DNA from: Bacteroidota bacterium
GTDB taxonomy: Bacteria; Bacteroidota; Bacteroidia; AKYH767-A; 2013-40CM-41-45
Reading direction: 5' to 3'
NCBI GenBank assembly: GCA_016720935.1
Contig: JADKJP010000007.1
Coordinates: 806,001 to 870,000, forward strand
Length of the DNA stretch: 64,000 nt
Program-made: the position numbers and the translations under genes
The notes under the pieces: model-generated
Told to the model about the DNA's origin: nothing
Databases searched by the model: none
The model's input: only the letters and a program-made list of their open reading frames with translations
Part shown: one piece after another, positions 26,211-35,254 of the stretch
Numbering within the stretch: position 1 is the first letter of the stretch
Layout of the letters: the number at the start of each line of letters is the position of its first letter

Positions 26211-29096
26211 TCAGGGCTTTAAGAGAAATATATAATTCGAACATTGGTTTTCAATAAATGAATAATCAACAGACTCAACGATTCTATCACCATTCAAATC
26301 CGCAGTTCTGTATCCTGTTTGAAACGTTGCGGCCTCTGATTCTATCGAATCAAAATCATATCCGTCAACCACTCCATCCTGCAAGCCCGCATTGCCCGAA
26401 ACATCCCCGGAGAAAATACAATAATCACCATTTACATTTTTCAGATTGTTTCCGAATGCCTGTGTGCTGGAAGTGGTAAAGTCAAAGCTTGCAATTGAAT
26501 TAGTAAAAGAAATCGTACCGGAGCTCCAGGTTTCAAGGGAATTTCGATGGCGAACGATCACGTAATAAGAACTTCCTGAATTCAAACCGGTAAAACTGAA
26601 TTGACCGTTACCATCGATGCTCAGAACATTTCTGTCACTGGCAACGATAGCATATGGCGAAGTCGACTCAGCCAACAGTACTGTAATCGTATCACATAAC
26701 AAAGGATATACTACAGGATCAATTACTGCATTCATGGATTGATTCCCAAGATAAAATCCCTCAATAAATGCTTTTAAGTTTAAGGTAAATGTCTGACATG
26801 GATTCACCGTTACGGCAAAAGGCGCGGATACAGCACAACTAACTTCGACCGTATAATTTCCACTTGAATTAACAGAAATACTTTGTGTCGTTTCTCCTGT
26901 ATTCCACAGATAAAAACTACCCGGACTGGAAGTTAAAATAACAGAATCACCCTGGCAAAAAACAGAGGAACCGCTGGAAGTAATTACAGGATTACCCGCT
27001 GAATAAGTCAATGAAACATCGTCTATCCTATAGCTTGATGCGGTGCCATTTTGCCGGAATTGAATGCGCAAATTTGAAGTTGCCGGAATAGTACCCGTTG
27101 CTGTCCGATAGCTCCAGTCAGCTGATGCAGTTGACAATGCTGAAAAAGAAAGGGAAGAATAATTGACTCCATCCGTACTAACCATTACCTGTAATTCAGA
27201 TCCATTGGCAGCAGTAGAACCTTTGAAAACACCAAAAGAAAGTTGAATGTTGTTCAGTCCGGAAGTATTGATTCCCGATATTATAAAATTCTTACCGATA
27301 GTATTGGTAAGAAAAATATTTGCTCCTCCGGAGGCTACGGGGTATTTATTCAATGAAGAAGAAGTATTCCGTACATCTCCGGTACCCGACATCGTAAGAC
27401 TATCATTATCGAAACCATTCGCGGATTCATGAAACGATATTAAAGTTGTACCGCCTACAGAACCCATGGATTCATTGAAAAGTGTCGCCGATGAAGCTAC
27501 TCCACCTGAATAAACCCTCACCGGAGCCGAGGTTGCCGTGCATCCACCCGCAACTGTAACTGTCACCGCGTATTGTCCGGTATCTGATACCGAAATGGAG
27601 GAAGTCGTCGCTCCATTTGTCCACAAATACGACAAACCGGAAGTTGCTGTTAATGTTTTGGTACCGGAACAAATCATCAATGGTCCGGATGGTGTAACGC
27701 TCACGGCCGGAGAAGCACTTACCTGTGCATTGGCTTGCATCAAAGTATCGTTTGCCGTATTTACATCTCCGGACAAAGTACACCCTCCTGTGAATGAATA
27801 AGACCCGGATAAATTCATTGTATACAATGAATCAAATGTGAACGTCATCACAGCTCCTGCTCCCAATGATCCGGATGAGATTGTCTGAGTAAATGTGCGA
27901 CTCAAAGAATTTGGATCTATTGCATGTATTCTCACATCAAGTGGATGATTTGCAAAATCGAGAGTCGAGGTAGAAAAGTTCTTGATGCTAATGGTGAGAG
28001 GCTGATCTGAGTTTACACAGTTTTGAGCTGATGGTGAAACAAGCGCCATAATTCCTGCGTCCAATTGTTGCACAGTCCCGTATTCAAAAGTAAATGTAGC
28101 CCTGATCGGTAAATGATCCGATGCATTGTGCAATGCATTTGCCACGGCGACAGGTACAGAATTATTCGGCTGTTTATTGATTGAATCATTGTAATGCAAA
28201 CCATCATTCCCATAGGGAAGACATGAGTTTGGAACATAATTCATTCCGCCTGCCTGTTGGATGGCCTGAGAATACATAATCATATCAAATCGGTCATCAA
28301 CTCCACCGTTTGAACCACCGCCAAAAGAACGGGTTCGGGTAGATTGTGTGTGATACATCGCATAAGCAGAATTGTTCCATGTTCCACTCATCACAATCGG
28401 ATCAATAAAATGACCTTCATTCGCGGGTTGAACTGCAAGTAATTTCTGATATGCGCTTTCGGAAGAAGCGTAAAAATTAAAATCACCACAAACAATAAAA
28501 TTACTTCCTGCAGGCAAAGCGTTAGTGACTTTTCGCAAGCTATCTGCTTCCACAGCACGCTGCGCTTCGTTCGCTGTTCCGGAGCTTGCCTTGAGATGTA
28601 CTGCATAGATCCTGATTGTATCACCGGAAAGAAGATGAATCAATGAAAATTCATTAATCGTTCTCAGATCCGTTTGAATAGCTTTGTTGTCGAGAAAAAT
28701 AAATTTCGATGATTTAAAAAATATTCCGTTGTCAGTATCCGGACCATCCAGAAAAGTACCGACTGAATAATTATTCGAATTCGCATTCAGAACATTTGTC
28801 AGTAAAATATTCATGCCGACTTCGGAATTTAATTCTTCAACAACAAGAATATCCGGATTGGCATTCGAAAATATAGTTCTGTAAAATGGATTTCGAAGAG
28901 TAGTATCTGCGGCTGTTGCAGCATTATCGGGATAATTCAAAAGATTGTACGCAAACAAATGAATCGAATCCAATTGCTGAGCACAAGCCATCATCTGCAC
29001 AAAAATAAATCCTATTATAAGCTGGATTTTCTTTTGGCACAAAAGGCAATAACCCTTGCCTCCGCGTGAAGGAATCAAACGGGAAATAAATTTCAT
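26211..29096 (-). CDS. Secreted endonuclease/exonuclease/phosphatase-family protein with dockerin-like C-terminus
   Basis: A 961-residue exported protein. After an N-terminal signal region ending at MMACAQQ (possible lipobox), residues about 45-340 form an EEP nuclease/phosphatase domain with the metal-binding Glu in VVEELNSEVG, YAVHLKA, VCGDFNFY and the C-terminal SDHLPIRATF. All catalytic elements are kept, so DNase or phosphodiesterase activity is likely. The middle has CARDB/Ig-like and jelly-roll domains. The last 75 residues hold two EF-hand-like, dockerin-type Ca sites (DVSGNAGLQDGVVDGYDFDS and ADLNGDRIVESVDYSF) instead of a T9SS tail. A role in extracellular nucleic-acid scavenging fits but is inferred. 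Confidence 0.82.
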   Translation of the reverse strand: MKFISRLIPSRGGKGYCLLCQKKIQLIIGFIFVQMMACAQQLDSIHLFAYNLLNYPDNAATAADTTLRNPFYRTIFSNANPDILVVEELNSEVGMNILLTNVLNANSNNYSVGTFLDGPDTDNGIFFKSSKFIFLDNKAIQTDLRTINEFSLIHLLSGDTIRIYAVHLKASSGTANEAQRAVEADSLRKVTNALPAGSNFIVCGDFNFYASSESAYQKLLAVQPANEGHFIDPIVMSGTWNNSAYAMYHTQSTRTRSFGGGSNGGVDDRFDMIMYSQAIQQAGGMNYVPNSCLPYGNDGLHYNDSINKQPNNSVPVAVANALHNASDHLPIRATFTFEYGTVQQLDAGIMALVSPSAQNCVNSDQPLTISIKNFSTSTLDFANHPLDVRIHAIDPNSLSRTFTQTISSGSLGAGAVMTFTFDSLYTMNLSGSYSFTGGCTLSGDVNTANDTLMQANAQVSASPAVSVTPSGPLMICSGTKTLTATSGLSYLWTNGATTSSISVSDTGQYAVTVTVAGGCTATSAPVRVYSGGVASSATLFNESMGSVGGTTLISFHESANGFDNDSLTMSGTGDVRNTSSSLNKYPVASGGANIFLTNTIGKNFIISGINTSGLNNIQLSFGVFKGSTAANGSELQVMVSTDGVNYSSLSFSALSTASADWSYRTATGTIPATSNLRIQFRQNGTASSYRIDDVSLTYSAGNPVITSSGSSVFCQGDSVILTSSPGSFYLWNTGETTQSISVNSSGNYTVEVSCAVSAPFAVTVNPCQTFTLNLKAFIEGFYLGNQSMNAVIDPVVYPLLCDTITVLLAESTSPYAIVASDRNVLSIDGNGQFSFTGLNSGSSYYVIVRHRNSLETWSSGTISFTNSIASFDFTTSSTQAFGNNLKNVNGDYCIFSGDVSGNAGLQDGVVDGYDFDSIESEAATFQTGYRTADLNGDRIVESVDYSFIENQCSNYIFLLKP

Positions 29097-29273
29097 CCAA
29101 TAAATTCAGAAATCGATGACAGCAGTGATGCGCAGGGGGAGCAATGCGAATATAAAAAAAAGAATTAAATATAGGCCGGAAAAGCTTTACAAACCCTTGC
29201 CGGAAGCTATTTTGCGGTATTTCAATGAATACCTGAGAAATCCTGCAGGCCGACAAAAGCCTGATAAATTCGA

Positions 29274-30113
29274 TTATTCCTCAGTATTCTCAAGCAGACG
29301 GATTTCGTGATCCGATAAATCGATCCGCTGATCCTTGAACAAACCTCCGATCGCTTTCTTAAAAATCTTCTTACTCATTTTAAAACGGGCGTATATTTCT
29401 TCAGGCGAACTTTTATCGCCCAATGCGATCAGTCCGGCATTCGCTTTAAGTTGCTCCACAATTACATTCATCGCTTCCCGCACTGCGTCATAACCTTCCG
29501 GTTGCAAACGCAAATCAATTTTTCCATCCTCTCGAACAAGTTTGATATACCCGCGAAGAGAATCGCCTTCCTGAATCCCGGAGAATACTTCATTCGCGTA
29601 AATCAAACCTTCATGACGATTGTTGATGATTGCTTTATATCCCAGGTCAGTTTTTTCGGCAATCAACAAGGAAACCTCATCGCCTTCTTCGTAATCAGCG
29701 TCCTTTTCAATGTGTTTCCCCCATCGCGACGTAGCAGAAATTCTTCCGGAAACATCATCGATCATGAGGTAAACGAGATACTTCCCTCCTTTTACCATTC
29801 CCGTACGTTGTTCCGCATATGGGACAAAAATATCCTTGGCGATTCCCCAATCCAGAAAAGCACCGTGAGCGTTCACATCTTTCACGGTAAGAAATGCAAA
29901 ATCTCCGACGCAGGCTTTTGGTTTCAGCGTTGTCGCGATAGGACGGTTTTCATTATCCAGATAAACAAACACATCCAGAAAATCTCCTGTAGATACCCCT
30001 TCAGGTACATACTTTATGGGTAACAAAATATCCGCTTCACCATCACTCAGGTACAAGCCAATGGTCGCGGCGCTTTTTACTCTCAGACGGTTGTATTTAC
30101 CTATTTCAATCAT
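29274..30113 (-). CDS. cvfB: S1-domain RNA-binding protein, CvfB family
   Basis: A 279-residue cytoplasmic protein. It has tandem S1-like OB folds (VGDFAFLTVKDVNAHGAFLD; DEVSLLIAEKTDLGYKAIIN with HEGLIYANEVF) and a C-terminal winged helix (EIYARFKMSKKIFKKAIGGL). The length and the GAFLDWG/HEGLIY motifs fit CvfB/YitL, an RNA-binding regulator that affects virulence genes in staphylococci; the role in Bacteroidota is not established. It stands alone, divergent from the GldL-like gene. Confidence 0.88.
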   Translation of the reverse strand: MIEIGKYNRLRVKSAATIGLYLSDGEADILLPIKYVPEGVSTGDFLDVFVYLDNENRPIATTLKPKACVGDFAFLTVKDVNAHGAFLDWGIAKDIFVPYAEQRTGMVKGGKYLVYLMIDDVSGRISATSRWGKHIEKDADYEEGDEVSLLIAEKTDLGYKAIINNRHEGLIYANEVFSGIQEGDSLRGYIKLVREDGKIDLRLQPEGYDAVREAMNVIVEQLKANAGLIALGDKSSPEEIYARFKMSKKIFKKAIGGLFKDQRIDLSDHEIRLLENTEE

Positions 30114-30247
30114 TGAACGAAGGTAGTTTAATTCTGCTTAGCACCATCGGGGCCAACATTTCAAAACAAACATTCTTGTGTTTATTTTGAACGATGTTCA
30201 ATAAAATAAATATATTTACGAAGGATGATTCAATACTAAACATTTAC

Positions 30248-30766
30248 ATGATGACTTATTCTACTCCTCTGGATAGCCCGGAACCTCCCGCTCCAAAATC
30301 TTTACTTCCGAAATTGGAACTAATTTGCATTTCGGTGGCTGTCCTTGGTATGCTCTTCAAAATAATGCATTGGCCTTTTAGCGGGATGCTGCTGGTCTTT
30401 TCGCTTGGGGCATTGGCAACAATTTATTTTCTGCAGACAGCAATGATATTAAAAAGAAACCCGCCTCCTGATATGAGAAGCCGTGTTGGCGGAATGGCCT
30501 GCAGTATCGCGACTATCGGAATCCTCTTTAAAATTCAGCACTGGCCTGATGCTAATTTTATGCTGATTCTGGGTGCAGCGCTTTTATTTGTTTTAATATT
30601 CACAGGCTATATCATGGGCAAACATTCAGAATTTCTGAGAAGACAAATCATACTCATGATTTTCGCCCTCTTGCTCTTCTGGAAATACAACACTTATTTT
30701 CCACCAAGAAACCTGTCTGAACAGACTGACGGCACTCAGGTAACCGACAGTTTAATAAAGCAATAA
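30248..30766 (+). CDS. GldL-related membrane protein
   Basis: About 172 residues from ATG 30248 (an upstream in-frame ATG at 30194 would add 18). Two tandem membrane-hairpin units each contain the motif LFKI-[MQ]-HWP (LFKIMHWPFSG, LFKIQHWPDAN), the signature seen in the N-terminal membrane part of the T9SS motor protein GldL. The cytoplasmic C-terminal domain of GldL is missing, and no gldK/M/N genes lie nearby. It is therefore a GldL-like relative, not the motor subunit. It precedes the fourth TMTC-like gene by 34 bases and may share its transcript. Confidence 0.65.
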   Translation: MMTYSTPLDSPEPPAPKSLLPKLELICISVAVLGMLFKIMHWPFSGMLLVFSLGALATIYFLQTAMILKRNPPPDMRSRVGGMACSIATIGILFKIQHWPDANFMLILGAALLFVLIFTGYIMGKHSEFLRRQIILMIFALLLFWKYNTYFPPRNLSEQTDGTQVTDSLIKQ

Positions 30767-30800
30767 TTTCAATGAAATAATTTGTTTTTCATTTATTCAT

Positions 30801-32510
30801 ATGTCCAATTCGAAAAAGAAAAATATTCCTGGCGGTTCCGGAAAAATTACTTCATCTAAAGAAAAGTCCCCACCTTCCCGGTTGAAATGGCTGGCCATTA
30901 TTCCATTGTTGATCCTCACCTATCTTGTTTATACTCCGGCCCTGAAAAACTCAATCACCGGCTGGGACGACAGCAATTACATCACCGAAAACAACGACAT
31001 CCGGGAGCTGAATTCAGCATTCATCAAAAAAAGTTTTTCTCCGCATACAGGATATGTGATGGGAAACTACCATCCGATCACCATGATTTCGTATGCGGTT
31101 GAATACAAAATCAGCAAGCTTGATCCGAAAACCTACCACACCAACAATGTACTCCTGCATTTAATCAATGGCATTCTGGTTTATTTATTTATCTGGTTGC
31201 TTTCAGGAAGAATACTGGTAGCTTCCATCACTGCGGCGCTTTTTCTACTTCATCCCATGCATGTCGAAAGTGTTGCCTGGATCTCCGAACGAAAAGATTT
31301 ACTCTATTGCCTGTTTGAAATGGCCGCTTTGTCGGCTTACATCTTGTATATACGAAAAGAGAAAAGCGCGTATTATATCCTTTGTTTCATTTTCTTCATT
31401 TTAGCTTTGCTGAGTAAAGCGATGGCAGTAGCCATGGTTGGACTTCTCCCTTTGCTGGATTTTTATTTCAACCGAAAATTAACCCGGACAAAAGTAATTC
31501 TGGAAAAGATTCCTTTCCTTATAGTTGGTGTCATCGCCGGATTGGTAGCCATCCAGGCTCAGAATGAATTTGAAGCAATCGTCACCACTGTACGCCCATT
31601 ATACGACAGATTCCTTTTCGCAGGATACAGCTTTATCACCTATTTCTGGAAATCCATTTTACCAATTCAACTTTCAACTTTTTATGATTATCCAAAAGCC
31701 GGAACTTATTCATGGTACATCGTTTTCCCAATCTTATCACTTGCGCTTTTAGTTTTGGCATTCTTCAGTTTACGCAAAACAAAAAAAATATTTTTCGGTT
31801 TCCTGTTTTTTACTTTCAGCATTGCACTGATCCTTCAATTGCTTCCTGTCGGTGGCGCGATGATGGCGGAACGATACACCTATATTCCTTATATCGGCAT
31901 TTTCTTTTTAATTGGAGAAGGAATAAACTTCCTGTATCAAAACCGAAAAAAACAGGAATACAAAACCTGGTATCCGGTTGCAGCATCCGCTCTTTTTCTT
32001 TTTCTGATTGTCAATTGCAGTATCACCAATGCCCGTTGTAAAGTATGGAAAGACACCATCAGCATCTGGGACGACGCTCTCGGAAAAGACCCGAACATCA
32101 TCAAAGGATATGGCGGTCGTGGCAAGGGTTATATCGACAAACAAATGTATCCCGAAGCCATTCGTGATCTGAACAAAGCACTTGAACTAAAAACCGACTA
32201 CTCGGATGCATATTACAATCGCGGACTCGCCCATTATTTTCTGGCGAAACAAAATCAGGATGCCGGCAATATGAATGAAGCTATGAACTATTACGAGCTT
32301 TCCATTCGCGATAATTCAGATGCAATCAAATACAATCCCAAACTCGCACGAGCCTATTACAACCGCTCCGGCAATTATTTCATTCTGAAAAAATACGATG
32401 AGGCATTGCAGGATGCATTAAAGGCAAAAGAACTGGGAATGGAAGTTGAGCAGGCTTATCTGGATGTATTGAAGAAAAATATTTTACCGGGCAATAACCC
32501 GGTTCAATGA
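30801..32510 (+). CDS. TMTC-like membrane glycosyltransferase with TPRs, distant copy 4
   Basis: A 569-residue polytopic protein. A Lys/Ser-rich cytoplasmic start is followed by a first loop with ITGWDDSNYI (acidic pair) and a second with HPMHVESVAWISERKDLLY, equivalent to HPIHTEVIANVKSRDEL in the 4.6-10 kb copies. It has about ten membrane segments, then TPRs (YPEAIRDLNKALELKTDYSDAYYNRG). It is more divergent than the three tandem copies and belongs to a very widespread bacterial branch of the family. Extracytoplasmic protein glycosylation from a polyprenyl donor is inferred by family only. Confidence 0.72.
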   Translation: MSNSKKKNIPGGSGKITSSKEKSPPSRLKWLAIIPLLILTYLVYTPALKNSITGWDDSNYITENNDIRELNSAFIKKSFSPHTGYVMGNYHPITMISYAVEYKISKLDPKTYHTNNVLLHLINGILVYLFIWLLSGRILVASITAALFLLHPMHVESVAWISERKDLLYCLFEMAALSAYILYIRKEKSAYYILCFIFFILALLSKAMAVAMVGLLPLLDFYFNRKLTRTKVILEKIPFLIVGVIAGLVAIQAQNEFEAIVTTVRPLYDRFLFAGYSFITYFWKSILPIQLSTFYDYPKAGTYSWYIVFPILSLALLVLAFFSLRKTKKIFFGFLFFTFSIALILQLLPVGGAMMAERYTYIPYIGIFFLIGEGINFLYQNRKKQEYKTWYPVAASALFLFLIVNCSITNARCKVWKDTISIWDDALGKDPNIIKGYGGRGKGYIDKQMYPEAIRDLNKALELKTDYSDAYYNRGLAHYFLAKQNQDAGNMNEAMNYYELSIRDNSDAIKYNPKLARAYYNRSGNYFILKKYDEALQDALKAKELGMEVEQAYLDVLKKNILPGNNPVQ

Positions 32511-32524
32511 AATTCTACTTGCTT

Positions 32525-32572
32525 GCTGGGTCAAGTCTTTAACGCCAGCCTGTGCGCAGGCGGACTTGACCC
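32525..32572 (+). repeat. REP-like palindromic element, copy R1
   Basis: GGGTCAAGTC (32528-32537) pairs with GACTTGACCC (32563-32572). Relative to the other copies (GGGCCAAGTC/GACTTGGCCC) both arms changed together (C to T, G to A), so base pairing is kept. It lies 14 bases past the stop of the TMTC-like copy 4 gene, where it could act as an RNA 3' structure. Confidence 0.8.
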
Positions 32573-32783
32573 TACTCTAAGTCAAAAGCCTAATAAATGT
32601 ATGAATTCAATGAAATAACTTACGGATAAACTTATGCATGTAATCCATATAAATTTCATATTTGAACTTTATTAATTTTCAGATCCAACCTTTTCTTTTC
32701 AGTTATATTTCATTACTATTGATATTCCATTTTCTGCTGAATCAGAAGCAGCAATTGTACTTAGGATCATTAATTCTTTTCAC

Positions 32784-34385
32784 ATGAACAACATCGAATT
32801 TTATCCCTTCACTAAATTCCGGTCAATTGTCATCATAATTTCCTGTATCCTTTCCTGTTTGAACTTTCAATCAGCCACTGCAGCGATTTCTTGGCAACAT
32901 TGTTATGGAGGATCTGATGACGACTTAAGCATGAATCTGATTCAGACCAGAGACCATGGATTCCTTGTTGTTGGAATGACCAGTTCAATTGATGGCGACC
33001 TTGCAAATACTACAGTGCATGGATTTGATGACGTTTGGCTATTACGGCTTGATTCAAATTTAAATCTTGTCTGGAAAAAATCCTATGGAGGTAGTGGAAG
33101 CGACATAGCTTTAGATGCGGCTCAAACACCTGACGGAGGATTCATCATCGCCGGCAATACTGACTCAAACGATGGAGATGTTACTGCAAATCATGGAAAC
33201 GGAGATATCTGGATATTTAAAATTGATTCTCTCGGAAATTTACAGTGGCAGAAAAGTGTCGGTGGAGCAGAATACGATTGCCCCTTAAGTGTCCTGGTAA
33301 ATTCATCAAATAAAATTTTAGTTTGCGGTGGTACAGAATCCTCAGATGGAGATTTCACCGTGAATCATGGCTGGATGGATGAATTTGTATTACAAATGGA
33401 TTTATCCGGAACAATTAATTGGATCAAAACCTATGGAGGATCCGATGATGATGTTGCCTACGAAATAATTGAAAACTCGGTAAATTCTTTTATGGTAATA
33501 GGTTATGCCTTTTCTGACGATTATGATGTGAGTTTAAATCATGGTGCCGCAGATATCTGGCTTACAAAAATTGACAACCTGGGTAATCTTCAATGGGAGA
33601 AAGTGTATGGAGGATCGGAAGATGACATGACTACCAACGTCTGCAAGCTCCCCGGAGGTAAATATTTTTTTGCAGCCAATACATACTCTTTTGATGGAGA
33701 TGTAACCGGCTATCATGGCAATGGAGATTATTGGACTGTGGTTGTAGATTCCGCATCCGGACAAATACTACATGAAAAGTGTTTTGGAGGAACCGATGAA
33801 GATTCGCCCTGGAGAATTTCCAAATCAATCGACGGTTCTATCATCATTACCGGTTCCAGTTTATCAAATGATGGAGATGTAAATAATAATTACGGTGATT
33901 TCGATGGATGGATTCTTCATGTTGATACAGCTCTAAATCCAATTTGGTCCACTATTGTGGGAGGATCAGCAGAGGATGATCTTTATGGAATTTGCGCGAA
34001 TAATGATGGGTCTGTGCTTCTAACGGGTTATACCTATTCCAATGATCATGATGTCAGTGGAAATCATAGCATAAACAGTGATATTTGGGCTCTGAAACTT
34101 GATTCACAAACCGGCATTCTTTCAACCGGACAATCAAAAATTAATCTACAGATTTTTCCCAATCCATCCGCAGGAGATCTCTTTGTAAATACCGATAAAG
34201 ATCTATTTGAAGGGAAAGTTATTATCAGAGATATCAATGGACATGAAGTTTACAACAACATGCATTCATTCAGAAAAAATGAAGTTCTAAAAATTCCGAT
34301 GACCCTTTCTTCCGGTCTGTATCAGATTAACATTTTCGATAATTCTGAAATAATCTATTCAAAGAAAATTATTGTTGCGAAGTAA
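32784..34385 (+). CDS. Secreted 53-residue-repeat protein with T9SS sorting domain, copy A
   Basis: A 533-residue exported protein (signal MNNIEFYPFTKFRSIVIIIS...ATAA). Seven or eight repeats of about 55 residues share the pattern W.K.YGGS..D.A......DGGF.I.G.T.SNDGDV...HG..D.W..KID..GNLQW, likely blades of a beta-propeller. The C-terminus is a T9SS type A sorting domain (LQIFPNPSAGDLFVNTD...SSGLYQINIFD). A close paralogue is at 40637-42214 and a broken remnant at 47076. Surface location is expected; the ligand is unknown. Confidence 0.8.
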   Translation: MNNIEFYPFTKFRSIVIIISCILSCLNFQSATAAISWQHCYGGSDDDLSMNLIQTRDHGFLVVGMTSSIDGDLANTTVHGFDDVWLLRLDSNLNLVWKKSYGGSGSDIALDAAQTPDGGFIIAGNTDSNDGDVTANHGNGDIWIFKIDSLGNLQWQKSVGGAEYDCPLSVLVNSSNKILVCGGTESSDGDFTVNHGWMDEFVLQMDLSGTINWIKTYGGSDDDVAYEIIENSVNSFMVIGYAFSDDYDVSLNHGAADIWLTKIDNLGNLQWEKVYGGSEDDMTTNVCKLPGGKYFFAANTYSFDGDVTGYHGNGDYWTVVVDSASGQILHEKCFGGTDEDSPWRISKSIDGSIIITGSSLSNDGDVNNNYGDFDGWILHVDTALNPIWSTIVGGSAEDDLYGICANNDGSVLLTGYTYSNDHDVSGNHSINSDIWALKLDSQTGILSTGQSKINLQIFPNPSAGDLFVNTDKDLFEGKVIIRDINGHEVYNNMHSFRKNEVLKIPMTLSSGLYQINIFDNSEIIYSKKIIVAK

Positions 34386-34421
34386 TTCGGGGTAAGAAAC
34401 ATTAGAAACAATAAATAAATT
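34365..34421 (+). repeat. Duplicated 3' gene end, copy 1
   Basis: The last codons and downstream bases of the 53-residue-repeat gene (AAAATTATTG...AATAAATT) occur again at 34693-34748 with three small differences. This copy contains the real stop codon at 34383-34385. Confidence 0.85.
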
Positions 34422-34651
34422 ACAATCTATAGTATAGACTTTTTTTCTAAAGAATAATTCACAATTGATTAAAATTTCACATATCCACAAATATCAATTG
34501 ATATGTATTGCATAATTCCTACTTGTATTTGACGGTTCAAATTAGTAAACTGATCAAGATAATACATTCAAACTGTATGCATATATGAAATTTATCTCTA
34601 TATTTTTATTTCAGAATTCACGAAAATTTGTATTATTGCCATTACATACTC

Positions 34652-34692
34652 CCGCTGGGCCAAGTCTTTAACGAAAGCCTGTGTGCCAGCGG
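34652..34692 (+). repeat. REP-like palindromic element, copy R2 (truncated)
   Basis: It begins CCGCTGGGCCAAGTC and runs to CCAGCGGA, but the right arm ACTTGGCCC is missing. It runs straight into the second copy of the duplicated gene end at 34693. Confidence 0.8.
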
Positions 34693-34748
34693 AAAATTAT
34701 TGTTTCGAAGTAATTCGGGGTAAGAAACATAGAAACAATAAATAAATT
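34693..34748 (+). repeat. Duplicated 3' gene end, copy 2
   Basis: A 56-base near-identical copy of 34365-34421, placed exactly between REP-like copies R2 and R3. Confidence 0.85.
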
Positions 34749-34750
34749 CC

Positions 34751-34856
34751 CCGCTGGGCCAAGTCTTTAACGAAAGCCTGTGCGTCAGCGGACTTGGCCC
34801 GTTATTAAGACTAAGACCTTAGAAATATAATCATTTTATTCAATTCAGCTGCATAC
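34751..34856 (+). repeat. REP-like palindromic element, copy R3 (long form)
   Basis: Arms GGGCCAAGTC (34756-34765) and GACTTGGCCC (34791-34800) are perfect. A second pair, CCGCT (34751-34755) with AGCGG, crosses the first, so the two stems are alternative or form a pseudoknot. A further 56 bases (34801-34856) are shared with copy R4, so the mobile or duplicated unit is about 105 bases, longer than the palindrome. Confidence 0.82.
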
Positions 34857-35009
34857 CCAAGAACAGTTGAGTATTATAGAAATAAAATAATAAAAGTAAC
34901 TCACTCCAAAAACATCATTGGTGTGTTAAAATATGCAATCTCAAAAGGCATCCCCAATGATATTGAGTTAAATAATAAATGGAAAAAAGTGATCAGTGTA
35001 TCTAACTAA
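34815..35009 (+). pseudogene. Open remnant without start codon, unknown protein
   Basis: A frame open for 64 codons without an ATG reads DLRNIIILFNSAAYPRTVEY, then IIGVLKYAISKGIPNDIELN and KKVISVSN before TAA. The sense-like composition suggests a truncated gene of unknown family. Its first 14 codons lie in the part shared with REP-like copy R4 (DLRNLIILFISAAY there). It could also be chance. The rest of the 34386-35254 gap holds only the repeats listed and AT-rich sequence. Confidence 0.3.
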
Positions 35010-35254
35010 TTCAATTTTCAACTTGGTTCAATACTATACAATATTACTAATGAAAACTGCCTTAACTTTTAGGATTTGAACCGTAATTTATAATCAGTCT
35101 AAATAGAATTTAAGTAGACTATTAATCTTTTTCTCGTCCTTTTGTCATTTTTGGCGAAACCAACTTTTTCAGTTGTTAATCCAGTAATTAATTTGTATAC
35201 ATTGTGGAAGCAATTGCAAATAGTCTCCAAAACATTTTCAAAAAGAAATTCATC

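Noticed and set aside
32486..32503. Terminator hairpin at the end of TMTC-like copy 4
   Set aside because: ACCGGG/CCCGGT lies within the last codons and is not followed by a U tract.
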